From: Tissierella praeacuta DSM 18095
GTDB taxonomy: Bacteria > Bacillota > Clostridia > Tissierellales > Tissierellaceae
Length of the DNA: 64,000 bases
Assembly: GCF_900128955.1 (NCBI RefSeq)
Contig: NZ_FQTY01000001.1
Coordinates: 372,001 to 436,000, forward strand
Direction: 5' to 3'
Shown here: positions 34,947 through 44,769 of the stretch, piece after piece
How positions within the stretch are numbered: the stretch's first letter is position 1
Layout: every line of letters starts with the position of its first letter
Program-made: the position numbers and the translations under genes
Notes under the pieces: generated by a model
Seen by the model: the letters and a program-made list of their open reading frames with translations, nothing else
What the model was told of the DNA's origin: nothing
Databases searched by the model: none

Positions 34947-35645
34947 TTAATCTCTTCTTCTATTTGTTATTGCTAATAATCTAAGAAGTTCTCCAATAGC
35001 TACTAATGTAGCAGCTACATAGGTCAATGCAGCAGCCTTTAATACTTCCTTAGCTGGTTTTATTTTATCCCTTGCCATAATTCCATTTTCTAATTGGACA
35101 AGAGCCCTTCTACTTGCATTAAATTCTACAGGTAATGTTACTATTTGAAATAGCACCACAGATAAAAACAAAGCAATTCCAAGTTCAATAAAAAATGGAG
35201 ATATTGCAAAACCAATAAAGATAAAAATCCATACAAGTCTTGAACCAATGCTTGCAATGGGAGCTATATTATTCCTAAGAATTAATGGAAAATATCCCTC
35301 TGCATGCTGAATAGCATGCCCCACTTCATGGGCTGCTACACTCATAGAAGCAATACTATTCCCTCCATAGATAGAATTAGATAATCTTACAACTTTAGTT
35401 CTAGGATCATAATGATCTGTTAATTTTCCTCCTACCTGCTCAACTCTAACATCATAAAGACCATTTCTATCTAAAATCATTCTTGCAATTTGGGCACCAG
35501 TATATCCTGTACCGCTAGAAACCCTCGAATATTTATTAAAGGCAGAACTAATTTTAAGCTGGGCATAAGAAGCAAATAACATAGCTGGAAGTACGAATAT
35601 TATCCATGAACTATAGTATCCACCACCATAATAATTTCCAAACAT
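34947..35645 (-). CDS. yugP: Zinc metallopeptidase, YugP family
   Basis: This 232-aa membrane protease-like protein has the zinc motif HEVGHAIQHAEG near residue 110 and hydrophobic segments near 15-30, 130-165 and 200-220. The family is PF04298 (putative neutral zinc metallopeptidase); the physiological substrate is unknown. The N terminus is Gly/Tyr-rich (MFGNYYGGGYYSSW). Clostridia often encode it between fmt and rsmB, as here, 19 bp downstream of fmt. Confidence 0.9.
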   Translation of the reverse strand: MFGNYYGGGYYSSWIIFVLPAMLFASYAQLKISSAFNKYSRVSSGTGYTGAQIARMILDRNGLYDVRVEQVGGKLTDHYDPRTKVVRLSNSIYGGNSIASMSVAAHEVGHAIQHAEGYFPLILRNNIAPIASIGSRLVWIFIFIGFAISPFFIELGIALFLSVVLFQIVTLPVEFNASRRALVQLENGIMARDKIKPAKEVLKAAALTYVAATLVAIGELLRLLAITNRRRD

Positions 35646-35664
35646 TCTATTACCCCTTTCCTAT

Positions 35665-36594
35665 CTAATTTAATATAATACCTTTTTCTATAGAGTTTCC
35701 TCTTAAATATTCTTCCACTTTTAATTTCTTTTTGCCTGGAAATTGAATTTCCTCAAGAACTACAATTTTATCCTGTGAATTTACATATATACCCTTATTA
35801 TCAACTTTTACTATCTCACCCTTGGATCCTTCTTTGATTTCATCACTCAAACTGGCTTTGTGTATTTTTACAATTTCATCCTTATATTGTACATATGCAG
35901 AAGGCCATGGCTTTAATCCTCTAATTAGGTTTATGATATTCTCCCCTTTATCATTCCAATTTATTCTTCCCATACCTTTATCTAACATATGAGCATATGT
36001 AGATAAAGTATGATTTTGAGGAGTTTTGTTTAATTCTCCATTTTTAATACCTTCTAATGCTTCAATTATCAACTTTCCTCCTAGTTCAGAAAGCTTATCA
36101 TGTATACTAGAAGCATCATCATCTAGGTTAATAGGAATTGATTCCCACAATACCATATCTCCAGAATCCAATCCTTCTTCCATTTCCATAATTGTTACTC
36201 CAGTTTCCTCTTCACCATTTATAATAACCCAGTTTATAGGAGCTGCCCCCCTATATTTAGGTAATAATGATGCATGAACATTATAGCATCCATATTTAGG
36301 TATTTCTAAAATGTCTTTTTTCAGTATTTGACCATAAGCAACAACAACAATAAAATCTGGATTTATGGATTTAAGTCTATTAATAGTTTCTACATCATTA
36401 ATTGAATCCGGTTGATAAACTTCTAATCCTAATTCCAACGCCTTTTCTTTCACTGGAGTATATTGAAACTTCTTCCCTCGCCCTTTAGGCTTATCCTTTT
36501 GAGTTATAACTAACTCTATAGAATATCCTTTTAAATATAAGGATTTAAGTGTTGGAACAGCAAAATCAGGAGTACCCATAAATACTATCTTCAT
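35665..36594 (-). CDS. fmt: Methionyl-tRNA formyltransferase
   Basis: Fmt formylates initiator Met-tRNA. The 309-aa protein starts MKIVFMGTPDFAVPTLKSL and has the folate-binding/catalytic block YNVHASLLPKYRGAAPINW (Asn/His) and TGVTIMEMEEGLDSGDM. The start ATG at 36594 comes one base after the def stop (TAATATG), so def and fmt are translationally coupled; the longer frame would begin inside def. Def removes the formyl group Fmt adds. Confidence 0.97.
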   Translation of the reverse strand: MKIVFMGTPDFAVPTLKSLYLKGYSIELVITQKDKPKGRGKKFQYTPVKEKALELGLEVYQPDSINDVETINRLKSINPDFIVVVAYGQILKKDILEIPKYGCYNVHASLLPKYRGAAPINWVIINGEEETGVTIMEMEEGLDSGDMVLWESIPINLDDDASSIHDKLSELGGKLIIEALEGIKNGELNKTPQNHTLSTYAHMLDKGMGRINWNDKGENIINLIRGLKPWPSAYVQYKDEIVKIHKASLSDEIKEGSKGEIVKVDNKGIYVNSQDKIVVLEEIQFPGKKKLKVEEYLRGNSIEKGIILN

Positions 36595-36595
36595 A

Positions 36596-37075
36596 TTACA
36601 CCTCATCACTTAAATTTTTTTCCTCTATTTCTACTTCTTCAATTATTTTATCTATATATAATATACCTTCTAAATGATCTATTTCGTGACAGATAGCTCT
36701 TGCTAATAGACCTGTTCCCTCTAATACTTTCTCTTTTCCATTTTCATCTAGATATCTTACCTTAACCCACTGTGGTCTACTTACTGTGCCAGAACGATTA
36801 GGAACAGATAAACATCCTTCTATATCTATTTCTTCACCTTTCATTTCAGTTATAACTGGATTTATCAATTTAATTGGACCTTCACCTACATCTATGACTA
36901 CAGCTCGTCTAAGAACTCCTACTTGGGGAGCAGCTAATCCAACGCCTTCTGCCTCATTCATAGTATCTATCATATCATCTAAAAGAATTTTTATTCTATC
37001 TGTTATTTCTGTTATTTCTTTTGATTTCTTTCTTAAAATCGGATCATCAGATAGTCTTATCTCACGTAATGCCAT
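36596..37075 (-). CDS. def: Peptide deformylase
   Basis: The 159-aa iron/zinc hydrolase carries all three motifs: GVGLAAPQVG, EGCLSVP (Cys ligand) and HEIDHLEG (two His ligands and catalytic Glu). It removes N-formyl groups from nascent proteins. It is 11 bp downstream of priA and coupled to fmt. A decayed second deformylase copy lies at 54264-54534. Confidence 0.97.
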   Translation of the reverse strand: MALREIRLSDDPILRKKSKEITEITDRIKILLDDMIDTMNEAEGVGLAAPQVGVLRRAVVIDVGEGPIKLINPVITEMKGEEIDIEGCLSVPNRSGTVSRPQWVKVRYLDENGKEKVLEGTGLLARAICHEIDHLEGILYIDKIIEEVEIEEKNLSDEV

Positions 37076-37086
37076 ATTTATTCCTC

Positions 37087-39561
37087 CTATAGTATCGAAT
37101 TTGGGTCAATGTCGATGCTAAATTTCACATCGCCTATCTTTAATTTATATTCATTATTTATACATACCCTTTTAACCAAAGATTTTAAACTATTTATATT
37201 TTCTTTTTTTGACTTAATAATTATCTGCCATCTGAAATTATTTTTAATCTTTTCCAAAGGTGCTGGATAAGGTCCAATAATATAGTTATTTATAGTTTCT
37301 TTATCAATCCATTTTGCTCCTTCAACAAATAAATTATATACTTCTGTAGCTACAGATGCAACCTTATTATTATCTTCTCCATATATAAGCAAACTAATAA
37401 GGTCTAGAAATGGAGGATATAAAAACTCCTTTCTTAAAGCAATTTCTGTATTATAAAAACTTTTATAATCATGCTCTTTAGAAAATTTAATACTGTAATG
37501 TTCTGGATTGTAAGTTTGAAGTATAACCTTTCCGTTATAATCTCCTCTTCCTGCTCTTCCAGCTACTTGAGTAACCAATTGAAAAGCACGCTCAGGAGAT
37601 CTAAAGTCTGGTAAATTCAAAGTAGTATCAGCCGCTATTATACCAACCAAAGTTACATTTTCAAAATCTAAACCTTTGGAAATCATTTGTGTACCAATTA
37701 ATATATCTATTTTCCCTTTTTTCATATCTTCCAAAATAGATTCATGACTTCCTTTTCCAGTTGTAGTATCCATATCCATCCTAACTATTCTAGCCTGCGG
37801 AAATAACTCTTTTGTAAGTTCTTCTACCTTCTCAGTACCTATACCAAAATATTTAATGTAATTACTTTTGCACACAGGACAAATATTTGGAGGAGATATA
37901 GCTAAACCACAGTAATGACATCTTAATTTATTCATATTTCTATGATATGTCATAGATATATCACAATTATTACATTTTACTACATATCCACAGTTTCTAC
38001 AGGATACAAAAGTAGAAAAACCTCTTCTGTTTAAAAATAATATAGTTTGCTTTCCATTATTTAAGTTTTCATCTATAGATTCATATAAATCTTTACTAAA
38101 TATAGATTTATTTCCATTATTTAGTTCTTCTCGCATATCCACTACTGTTACTTCCGGTAATGAAAATTGGTTTATCCTTTCCTGTAATTCTAGTAATTTA
38201 AAGCTTCCATTTAGGCTATTATAGTAAGTTTCTAAGGAAGGTGTAGCAGAACCCATAATTAAAAATGCTTTTTCAATATCTACCCTTTTAGCTGCAACTT
38301 CAATAGTATTGTACTTTGGATTTTGAGATGACTTATATGTTGCCTCATGTTCTTCATCAATAATTATAATCCCAAGATTTTTAAAGGGTGCAAATACAGC
38401 AGATCTAGCACCTACAACAATCTTTACTTTACCCTCTTTTATTCTTCTCCACTCATCAAACCTTTCTCCATAGGATAATTTACTATGCAGTACTGCAACT
38501 AAATCTCCAAACCTACCAACAAATCTATCAATTGTTTGAGGAGTAAGTGATATTTCGGGAACTAAAATAATAGCTTCTTTCCCTTTTTTTATTGTCTCTT
38601 CAACAAGTTGTAAATATATTTCTGTCTTCCCACTTCCTGTTACTCCATGAATCAAAAATTTATTATTACTATTTTCACCATGAAATGAACTTATAACTCT
38701 ATCAAAAACTTTTCTTTGAGTAATAGATAGATTATATTTTTTATAATCTTTTATATCTTTTTTTATTGGATTTCTATTGACTTCTTTTTCATATATCTCT
38801 AAAAATCCTTTTTTTTCTAAGATTTTTATTGTAGATAGTGTAGTATTCATTAATTTTGAAAGTTCTTTAAAAGATATATCTTCTATATCAAAAAGAAACT
38901 CTATTATTTCTCTCTGTTTTACCGCCCTTTTTCCAATTCTTTTATGCATTTCTTCCAAAGAAAGCAGTTCTTTATTTAATAATCTAACCCATTTATCCAT
39001 CTTTTTATCTACTTTTGTTTTAATATCTATTGTAGTCTCTATAATTCCTTTGTTTTCTAAAGAATTTAATAACCTATTAATATTAGGAATCCTCAAATCT
39101 TTCTTTAAATCTTCTAATAACACTCTACCATTAATCTTTAAATAAGAAAGTATATTTAATTCATCATTATTTATATCTTTCATATGACTATTTTTAATTA
39201 TTTCAACAAATGTATTTACTTCCTTAAAATCTCCTGGAGGCAATACTGGTTGAAAAGCATCTATATAAGATGATAAATAATATTCTTTCATCCAAATACT
39301 TAAATCTATTAATTCTTTTGAAATCAAAGGTTTATCATCTAAAACATCAATTACCTTTTTTAATTTATAACCTCTATCCCAAGTATCAATAATATTAACT
39401 ACAATACCTTTTATTAATTTATTTCCCCTTCCAAAGGGAATTATTACCCTCATACCTTCTTCTACAATATCTTTTAGTTCATCATCAAGAATATATGTAT
39501 ATAGCTTATCCACCTGTGCCGCTCTATTATCTACTATAATTTCTGCATATTTTATACTCAA
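37087..39561 (-). CDS. priA: Primosomal helicase PriA
   Basis: PriA restarts stalled replication forks. The 824-aa protein has an N-terminal DNA-binding domain (KYAEIIVDNRAAQVDKLYTY), Walker A GVTGSGKTEIYL, DEEH box, a zinc-binding region of eight cysteines (CRNCG, CNNC, CHYC, CPVC) and the late motif QVAGRAGRG. Residues about 170-265 hold a winged-helix insertion. I chose TTG at 39561, five bases after AAAGGATGA, giving MSIKYAEI; the ATG at 39570 overlaps that site and is the alternative. Confidence 0.95.
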   Translation of the reverse strand: MSIKYAEIIVDNRAAQVDKLYTYILDDELKDIVEEGMRVIIPFGRGNKLIKGIVVNIIDTWDRGYKLKKVIDVLDDKPLISKELIDLSIWMKEYYLSSYIDAFQPVLPPGDFKEVNTFVEIIKNSHMKDINNDELNILSYLKINGRVLLEDLKKDLRIPNINRLLNSLENKGIIETTIDIKTKVDKKMDKWVRLLNKELLSLEEMHKRIGKRAVKQREIIEFLFDIEDISFKELSKLMNTTLSTIKILEKKGFLEIYEKEVNRNPIKKDIKDYKKYNLSITQRKVFDRVISSFHGENSNNKFLIHGVTGSGKTEIYLQLVEETIKKGKEAIILVPEISLTPQTIDRFVGRFGDLVAVLHSKLSYGERFDEWRRIKEGKVKIVVGARSAVFAPFKNLGIIIIDEEHEATYKSSQNPKYNTIEVAAKRVDIEKAFLIMGSATPSLETYYNSLNGSFKLLELQERINQFSLPEVTVVDMREELNNGNKSIFSKDLYESIDENLNNGKQTILFLNRRGFSTFVSCRNCGYVVKCNNCDISMTYHRNMNKLRCHYCGLAISPPNICPVCKSNYIKYFGIGTEKVEELTKELFPQARIVRMDMDTTTGKGSHESILEDMKKGKIDILIGTQMISKGLDFENVTLVGIIAADTTLNLPDFRSPERAFQLVTQVAGRAGRGDYNGKVILQTYNPEHYSIKFSKEHDYKSFYNTEIALRKEFLYPPFLDLISLLIYGEDNNKVASVATEVYNLFVEGAKWIDKETINNYIIGPYPAPLEKIKNNFRWQIIIKSKKENINSLKSLVKRVCINNEYKLKIGDVKFSIDIDPNSIL

Positions 39562-39582
39562 ATAAATCATCCTTTTATATGT

Positions 39583-39617
39583 GAAAATTAAAAGCTAGAT
39601 AGTCTAATCTAGCTTTT
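39583..39617 (-). terminator. Hairpin between coaBC and priA, overlapping the coaBC stop
   Basis: Eleven-base-pair arms AAAAGCTAGAT (39590-39600) and ATCTAGCTTTT (39607-39617) with a 6-base loop. The coaBC TAG lies inside the right arm. It is followed by TTTTAATTTT on the minus strand. The priA start is about 25 bp away. Confidence 0.65.
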
Positions 39618-40817
39618 ATCATCTAATATAGATTTTACCCTATCCAATATAACCTTTGCAACTTCTCTTTTATTCATCATAGGATAAGTATTTTTATTTC
39701 CTTCTTTATCAATTATAGTTACAATATTAGTATCGGAGTTAAATCCTGCACCCTCTTTTGTTACATCATTTGCAACTATAAAATCAAGATTTTTCTTTTT
39801 CAGTTTTTCCATTGCATATTCATCTAAATTATTAGTTTCAGCTGCAAAGCCAACCATAATTTGATTCTTTTTTTGTTTCCCAAAATGAGCAGCTATATCT
39901 GGATTTTTTACATATTTAATAATTAATTCATCTTTTTCATTTTCTTTTTTCTTTATCTTAGTAGAACTTACGGTTTCAGGTCTATAGTCAACGGGTGCTG
40001 CAGATTTTATAAGTACATCACAGGAATGGAAATACTTATCAACTGCATTTAACATATCTTCAGTAGTTTTTACTTTAATTAATTCTATTCCCCTAGGTGG
40101 GGTAATTGATGTTGGTCCAGAAATCAGTACAACCTCTGCTCCTCTAGTGGCTGCCTCCTTAGCTATACTATAACCCATCTTTCCACTTGAATGATTAGTC
40201 ATATATCTAACAGGATCTAAGGGCTCCATAGTTGGTCCTGCTGTTATAACTATTTTTTTTTCAGATAAATCCTTTTTTATAAAGCTATCAACAATATATT
40301 CTACAATATCTACTGGCTCTGCCATTTTTCCTTCACCATAGTCCCCACAAGCAAGCATTCCTACTGCTGGCTGAATAAAACTATATCCTATTTTTTTTAA
40401 TTTTTCCATATTATCCTTTACTATAGGATTTTGATACATCTTAGTATTCATAGCAGGTGCAAATACTATCTTGGCTGTAGACGCCATTATCACCGTAGTT
40501 AAAAGATTATCAGCTATACCATTTGCAATTTTCCCAATAGTATTTGCAGTAGCTGGGGCAATTAAAATGAGATCTGCTTTTTGTGCAAGTGATATATGTT
40601 CTACATCATAGTTTATAATTTCACTGAACATTTCTCTATGAACTACATTTCCTGACATGGTTTGGAATGTCAAAGGAGTAACAAATTCAGTAGCTCCTTC
40701 TGTCATTATTACTTCTACATTAGCATGAAGTTTCTTTAATCTACTTACTATGTCAGCAGCTTTATATACCGCAATCCCTCCTGTAACTCCAAGGATTATG
40801 GTTTTATCCTTTAACAT
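39609..40817 (-). CDS. coaBC: Bifunctional phosphopantothenoylcysteine decarboxylase/synthetase CoaBC
   Basis: CoaBC carries out two consecutive steps of CoA synthesis. The 402-aa protein has an N-terminal flavoprotein CoaC domain (ILGVTGGIAVYKAADIVSRL, FAPAMNTKMYQNP, MLACGDYGEGKMAEP) and a C-terminal CoaB domain (ITAGPTMEPLDPVRYMTNHSSGKMG, FAAETNN, NDVTKEGAGFNSD). It is in the conserved yicC-remA-gmk-rpoZ-coaBC-priA order. The next CoA enzyme, CoaD, is at 20739-21221. Confidence 0.97.
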   Translation of the reverse strand: MLKDKTIILGVTGGIAVYKAADIVSRLKKLHANVEVIMTEGATEFVTPLTFQTMSGNVVHREMFSEIINYDVEHISLAQKADLILIAPATANTIGKIANGIADNLLTTVIMASTAKIVFAPAMNTKMYQNPIVKDNMEKLKKIGYSFIQPAVGMLACGDYGEGKMAEPVDIVEYIVDSFIKKDLSEKKIVITAGPTMEPLDPVRYMTNHSSGKMGYSIAKEAATRGAEVVLISGPTSITPPRGIELIKVKTTEDMLNAVDKYFHSCDVLIKSAAPVDYRPETVSSTKIKKKENEKDELIIKYVKNPDIAAHFGKQKKNQIMVGFAAETNNLDEYAMEKLKKKNLDFIVANDVTKEGAGFNSDTNIVTIIDKEGNKNTYPMMNKREVAKVILDRVKSILDDKS

Positions 40818-40828
40818 CTAATCACCTC

Positions 40829-41038
40829 TTATTTTATACTATTTATAGGTGGTCTAGTATAGGTTATTTTCCCTTCTATAACTTCTTGCAAAGCTATGCT
40901 AACTGGCTTTTTAGAAGAAGTTTCAACTAATGGCTCTGCACCCTCAATGATTTTTCTAGCCCTTTTAGCTGTAAGCATAACTAAAGTATATCTACTATCA
41001 CCTCTTTTGGCTAATTCGTTAAAAGATGGATTTAACAT
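40829..41038 (-). CDS. rpoZ: RNA polymerase omega subunit
   Basis: This 69-aa protein, MLNPSFNELAKRGDSRYTLVM..., has the omega signature TLVMLTAKRARKII followed by KPVSIALQEVIEGKI. It stabilises the beta' subunit. The start is one base after the gmk stop (TAATATG), which implies coupled translation; coaBC begins 11 bp downstream. Confidence 0.95.
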   Translation of the reverse strand: MLNPSFNELAKRGDSRYTLVMLTAKRARKIIEGAEPLVETSSKKPVSIALQEVIEGKITYTRPPINSIK

Positions 41039-41039
41039 A

Positions 41040-41654
41040 TTATCTTGCTCCCTTCGAAATAATTTTATCTGTTATATTAGAATTCCTCTTTACTTTTAAT
41101 CTCTCTGCTTTTATTATTGTTTCAACATCCAATACAGCATCTTGGATTTCATCATTTATAACAAAATAATCATATTCTTCTATATATTTTAGCTCTTTAA
41201 AAGCATTTTCAAATCTTCTATTTATATCTTCTTCTGATTCTGTCCCTCTTTTTACTATTCTATCCCTTAGTTCCTCCATTGTGGGAGGCAAAATAAATAC
41301 CAATACTGCTTCAGAATAGTTTTTTTTAACTTGTAAAGCACCTTGAACATCAATTTCAAGTAAAACAGTTTCGCCATTATCTATCTTGTCTATAACAAAG
41401 TCTCTAGGAGTTCCATAGTAATTAGTGTGTACATATGCATATTCTAGAAATTCATCTTTTTGAATCCTTCTATTAAACTCTTCTTCATCTATAAAAAAAT
41501 AATTAACTCCATCTACTTCTCCAGTCCTAGGTTTTCTCGTAGTTGCAGAAATAGAATATAATATATCCTTATTTCTTTCTAATAGTTCCTTACATACAGT
41601 TCCCTTTCCAGTGCCAGCAGGACCTGAAATAATAAGTAAAAATCCCTTTGACAT
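41040..41654 (-). CDS. gmk: Guanylate kinase
   Basis: Gmk phosphorylates GMP/dGMP. The 204-aa protein opens MSKGFLLIISGPAGTGKGTV (P-loop) and has the signature TRKPRTGEVDGVNYFFID, EYAYVHTNYYGTP and VLEIDVQGALQVKK-type blocks. I chose the ATG at 41654; GGTTGGTGATAAAT precedes it and the longer frame starts in that site. The gmk-rpoZ pair is universal in Firmicutes. Confidence 0.97.
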   Translation of the reverse strand: MSKGFLLIISGPAGTGKGTVCKELLERNKDILYSISATTRKPRTGEVDGVNYFFIDEEEFNRRIQKDEFLEYAYVHTNYYGTPRDFVIDKIDNGETVLLEIDVQGALQVKKNYSEAVLVFILPPTMEELRDRIVKRGTESEEDINRRFENAFKELKYIEEYDYFVINDEIQDAVLDVETIIKAERLKVKRNSNITDKIISKGAR

Positions 41655-41675
41655 ATTTATCACCAACCTTTTATA

Positions 41676-41933
41676 TTAATCTGCATTTTCTTCTTTATCG
41701 TGAAATCGATTAGCAACTGTTTCTGGCTGAACAGGTGTTAAAATAACATGTTGACTATCTGTAACTATAACTGCCCTAGTTCTTCTGCCATAAGTAGCAT
41801 CTATTAAAAGACCTTTATCCCTTGCTTCCTGAATCAATCTTTTGATAGGTGCTGACTCTGAACTAACCACAGCTATTATTCTATTGGCTGAAACAATATT
41901 ACCAAAACCAATATTAATTAGTTTTATTGACAT
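41676..41933 (-). CDS. remA: Extracellular matrix/biofilm regulator RemA (DUF370)
   Basis: This 85-aa protein matches RemA/YlzA, a DNA-binding activator of biofilm matrix and osmoprotectant genes in B. subtilis. The diagnostic start is [20 protein letters not shown], then [23 protein letters not shown] and [13 protein letters not shown]. It sits between yicC and gmk as in B. subtilis. Its regulon here is unknown. Confidence 0.95.
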   Translation of the reverse strand: MSIKLINIGFGNIVSANRIIAVVSSESAPIKRLIQEARDKGLLIDATYGRRTRAVIVTDSQHVILTPVQPETVANRFHDKEENAD

Positions 41934-41946
41934 CTTTTCCTCCTAA

Positions 41947-42828
41947 TTATTCAATATTTTGAACTTGCTCTCTTATTTTTTCTAATTCTGATTTTATCTC
42001 TACTACATTCTGAGAAATCAACATATCGTTTGCCTTTGAACCTATTGTATTGATTTCCCTATTCATTTCTTGAATTAAAAAATCAAGCTTTCTACCTATT
42101 GCATCTTTCTCATTTAATATTGACAAAAATTGTTTCACATGACTTTTCAATCTTACAATCTCTTCATTAATATTACTCTTATCAGCAAAAATAGCTACTT
42201 CAGATGCAATTCTATCTTCATCTATATTAATATCTTTATCTAGCAATTCACCAATTCTCTCTCTTAACTTACCTTTATACTCCAATACAACTAAAGGAGA
42301 TCTTTCTTCAATTTCCAATACTATGGTTTCAATTCTATCTAATTTTGAAATCATATCATTTTTTAATTCTTCTCCCTCTACTACCTTCATATTCATAATA
42401 TCCCTAAGAGCCATGTTTAAAGCTTCCTTTAAACATGTCCAAGCAATATCTTCATCTAATTCTTTTCTTTCAGTCTTGATGATTTCCGATAGGCCTAATA
42501 TATTAAACAGCCTAATATTTTCTTCTAACTCCAGCTCTTCTGATAATTTTTCTAAAACATCTTTATAGGATTTTGCTAAAGGTATATCTACTTTTATATC
42601 TATAGCCGATTCATTAATATAGTCTAAATTAATATATACATCAATTTTTCCCCTATTGATTTCAGTTTTTATAATCTTTTTAACATTTTCTTCAAGATAT
42701 GAAATATGTCTAGGCATTTTAACCACAATATCATTATATCTATGATTAACTGCCTTTATTTCCACTTTAAAATTGTAAACTTCATTGCTAGATTCTCCCC
42801 GACCAAAACCAGTCATACTCTTAATTAT
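41947..42828 (-). CDS. yicC: YicC family endoribonuclease-like protein
   Basis: YicC-family proteins are stress-related endoribonucleases that influence small-RNA turnover. The protein (about 293 aa) contains IKSMTGFGRGES at the start, VEIKAVNHRYNDIVVKMPRHI, and the C-terminal DUF1732 block FLIQEMNREINTIGSKANDM. The start is doubtful: no ATG, GTG or TTG stands at normal distance from the Shine-Dalgarno-like GAGGGGTG. An ATA (42828) six bases after it would give the family-typical MIKSMTGFGR. A GTG at 42837 lies inside the site and the ATG at 42816 is 18 bases away. Confidence 0.85.
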   Translation of the reverse strand: MIKSMTGFGRGESSNEVYNFKVEIKAVNHRYNDIVVKMPRHISYLEENVKKIIKTEINRGKIDVYINLDYINESAIDIKVDIPLAKSYKDVLEKLSEELELEENIRLFNILGLSEIIKTERKELDEDIAWTCLKEALNMALRDIMNMKVVEGEELKNDMISKLDRIETIVLEIEERSPLVVLEYKGKLRERIGELLDKDINIDEDRIASEVAIFADKSNINEEIVRLKSHVKQFLSILNEKDAIGRKLDFLIQEMNREINTIGSKANDMLISQNVVEIKSELEKIREQVQNIE

Positions 42829-42999
42829 AATAAACACCCCTCTCTTATTCTGATAGCCACTATATTATATCTATTATATCAGATTTAATCTACTATATAT
42901 TACAATTTTTTAACATTTTCTTTATAAATCCTTTTAGTTTATTATTTCTTAATATAATGGTATACTTTTAATAGTCTTAGTAATATTGGAGGAGTTTAT

Positions 43000-44769
43000 A
43001 TGTCATTTGATGGTATTGTAACAAAATCAGTTGTTAAAGAATTAAGAGAAAAATTAATAGGTGGAAGAGTAGACAAAGTTTATCAACAGGAAAAAGATGA
43101 AATATTATTTCATATACACAGTAAAGGAATTAACTATAAATTAATAATGTCTGCTAGTAGTAATAATCCTAGGGTTTATTTAACAGATTATTCTAAGAAA
43201 AATCCTCCAGAACCACCTATGTTTTGTATGCTTTTAAGAAAGCATCTTATTGGAGGAATAATACTGAATATTGAACAGTTTAACTTAGATAGGGTGATTT
43301 TCATTGATATATCAGCCATAGATGAACTGGGTCAGCCTACTGAAAAAAGAATAGTCATTGAAATAATGGGAAAACATAGCAATATTATATTAATTGATAA
43401 ATCTTCATTTAAAATAGTAGATTCAGTAAAAAGAATATATGAAGATATGAGTAGAGTAAGACAAATTCTCCCAGGCATGATTTATGAATATCCACCATTG
43501 CAAGATAAAGTTAATCCTTTAGACATTGCAAAGGAAGATTTTTTTAGTATTATGGATTCGGAGGACAAAAATTTACCATGTTTTAAATTCCTTTACTTTA
43601 ATTATTTAGGATTAAGTCCTTTAATAAGTAGAGAAATATGTTTTGATGCCGGTATAGATATTGATAGAAATCTTGGCAGTATGTATGAAGATGATAGAAC
43701 CTCTTTATATATTTCTTTTAATAAATTTATGAACCAAATATCTAGAGAAGAATTTAATCCTGTTTCAGTTTTAAATAATAACAAAACAGAAATATTAGCT
43801 TTTCATGCATTAGAGCTTAATCAATTTGGCACAGAAAATAGAGTATTCTTTGATTCTATCTCAAATCTTCTAGATAATTTCTACCGCAGAAAAGATATAA
43901 TTGATAGAATAGGTCAAAAATCTCAGTCTATTAAAAAATCAATTCAAGTAAAATTGGATAGAGCCAATAACAAACTAGGAAAACAAAAGGAAGAACTTTT
44001 AGAAAGTCAAGACAGAGAAAAATATAAAATTTATGCTGATTTAATCTCTGCTAATCTTCACATTATTCCTAGGGGAGTAAATAGTATTGAACTTGAAAAT
44101 TTCTATGATGAAAACATGAATAAATTAAATATTCCTCTTGATATTAAATTATCTCCAGTGGCAAATGCACAAAGATACTATAAAAAATATTCAAAATTGA
44201 AAAATGCTCATCAATTATTACTAGAGCAAATACCTAATACAGAAGATGAAATCTCTTATTTAGAAAACGTCCTTATGAGTATAGAAAATTCAACTGAAAT
44301 TGAAGAGTTAGATGAAATTAAAGAAGAATTAATAAGCGAGGGATATATAAAGGGTTCTATAAAAAAGAAGAAGAAAAAAGAAGAGTCTGTATCTAAACCA
44401 CTTCACTATATTTCTAAAGATGGATTTAATATTTATGTAGGGAAAAACAATAAGCAAAATGATTATTTAACATTAAAATTATCTCGTAAAGATGATATAT
44501 GGCTACATGTACAAAATATGCCTGGCAGTCATGTAATCATAGAAAAAATGGGTAAGACTATACCTCTTTCTACTATAGAAGAAGCTGCTATATTAGCTTC
44601 ATACTATAGCAAAGGCAAAAACTCTAATCATGTACCTGTAGACTATACAGAAAGAAAAAATGTTAAAAAACCAAAAAACGCAAAGGCAGGAATGGTAATA
44701 TATGAGGATTTTAAAACAATAATTATAAATCCTTCTAAGGAATTAGTAGATAATATTAAAAAGGGCTAA
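43000..44769 (+). CDS. rqcH: Ribosome quality-control factor RqcH (NFACT, fibronectin-binding-like)
   Basis: RqcH binds stalled 50S subunits and adds C-terminal alanine tails to mark nascent chains for degradation. The 589-aa protein has NFACT-N (MSFDGIVTKSVVKELREKLIGGRVDKVYQ), a helix-hairpin and coiled-coil middle (about 310-450) with a Lys-rich stretch near 455, and NFACT-R (YVGKNNKQNDYLTLKLSRKD, WLHVQNMPGSHVII). It ends with YYSKGKNSNHVPVDYTERKNV. The ATG follows GGAGGAGTTTAT. It is divergent from yicC and ends in a bidirectional terminator. Confidence 0.95.
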   Translation: MSFDGIVTKSVVKELREKLIGGRVDKVYQQEKDEILFHIHSKGINYKLIMSASSNNPRVYLTDYSKKNPPEPPMFCMLLRKHLIGGIILNIEQFNLDRVIFIDISAIDELGQPTEKRIVIEIMGKHSNIILIDKSSFKIVDSVKRIYEDMSRVRQILPGMIYEYPPLQDKVNPLDIAKEDFFSIMDSEDKNLPCFKFLYFNYLGLSPLISREICFDAGIDIDRNLGSMYEDDRTSLYISFNKFMNQISREEFNPVSVLNNNKTEILAFHALELNQFGTENRVFFDSISNLLDNFYRRKDIIDRIGQKSQSIKKSIQVKLDRANNKLGKQKEELLESQDREKYKIYADLISANLHIIPRGVNSIELENFYDENMNKLNIPLDIKLSPVANAQRYYKKYSKLKNAHQLLLEQIPNTEDEISYLENVLMSIENSTEIEELDEIKEELISEGYIKGSIKKKKKKEESVSKPLHYISKDGFNIYVGKNNKQNDYLTLKLSRKDDIWLHVQNMPGSHVIIEKMGKTIPLSTIEEAAILASYYSKGKNSNHVPVDYTERKNVKKPKNAKAGMVIYEDFKTIIINPSKELVDNIKKG

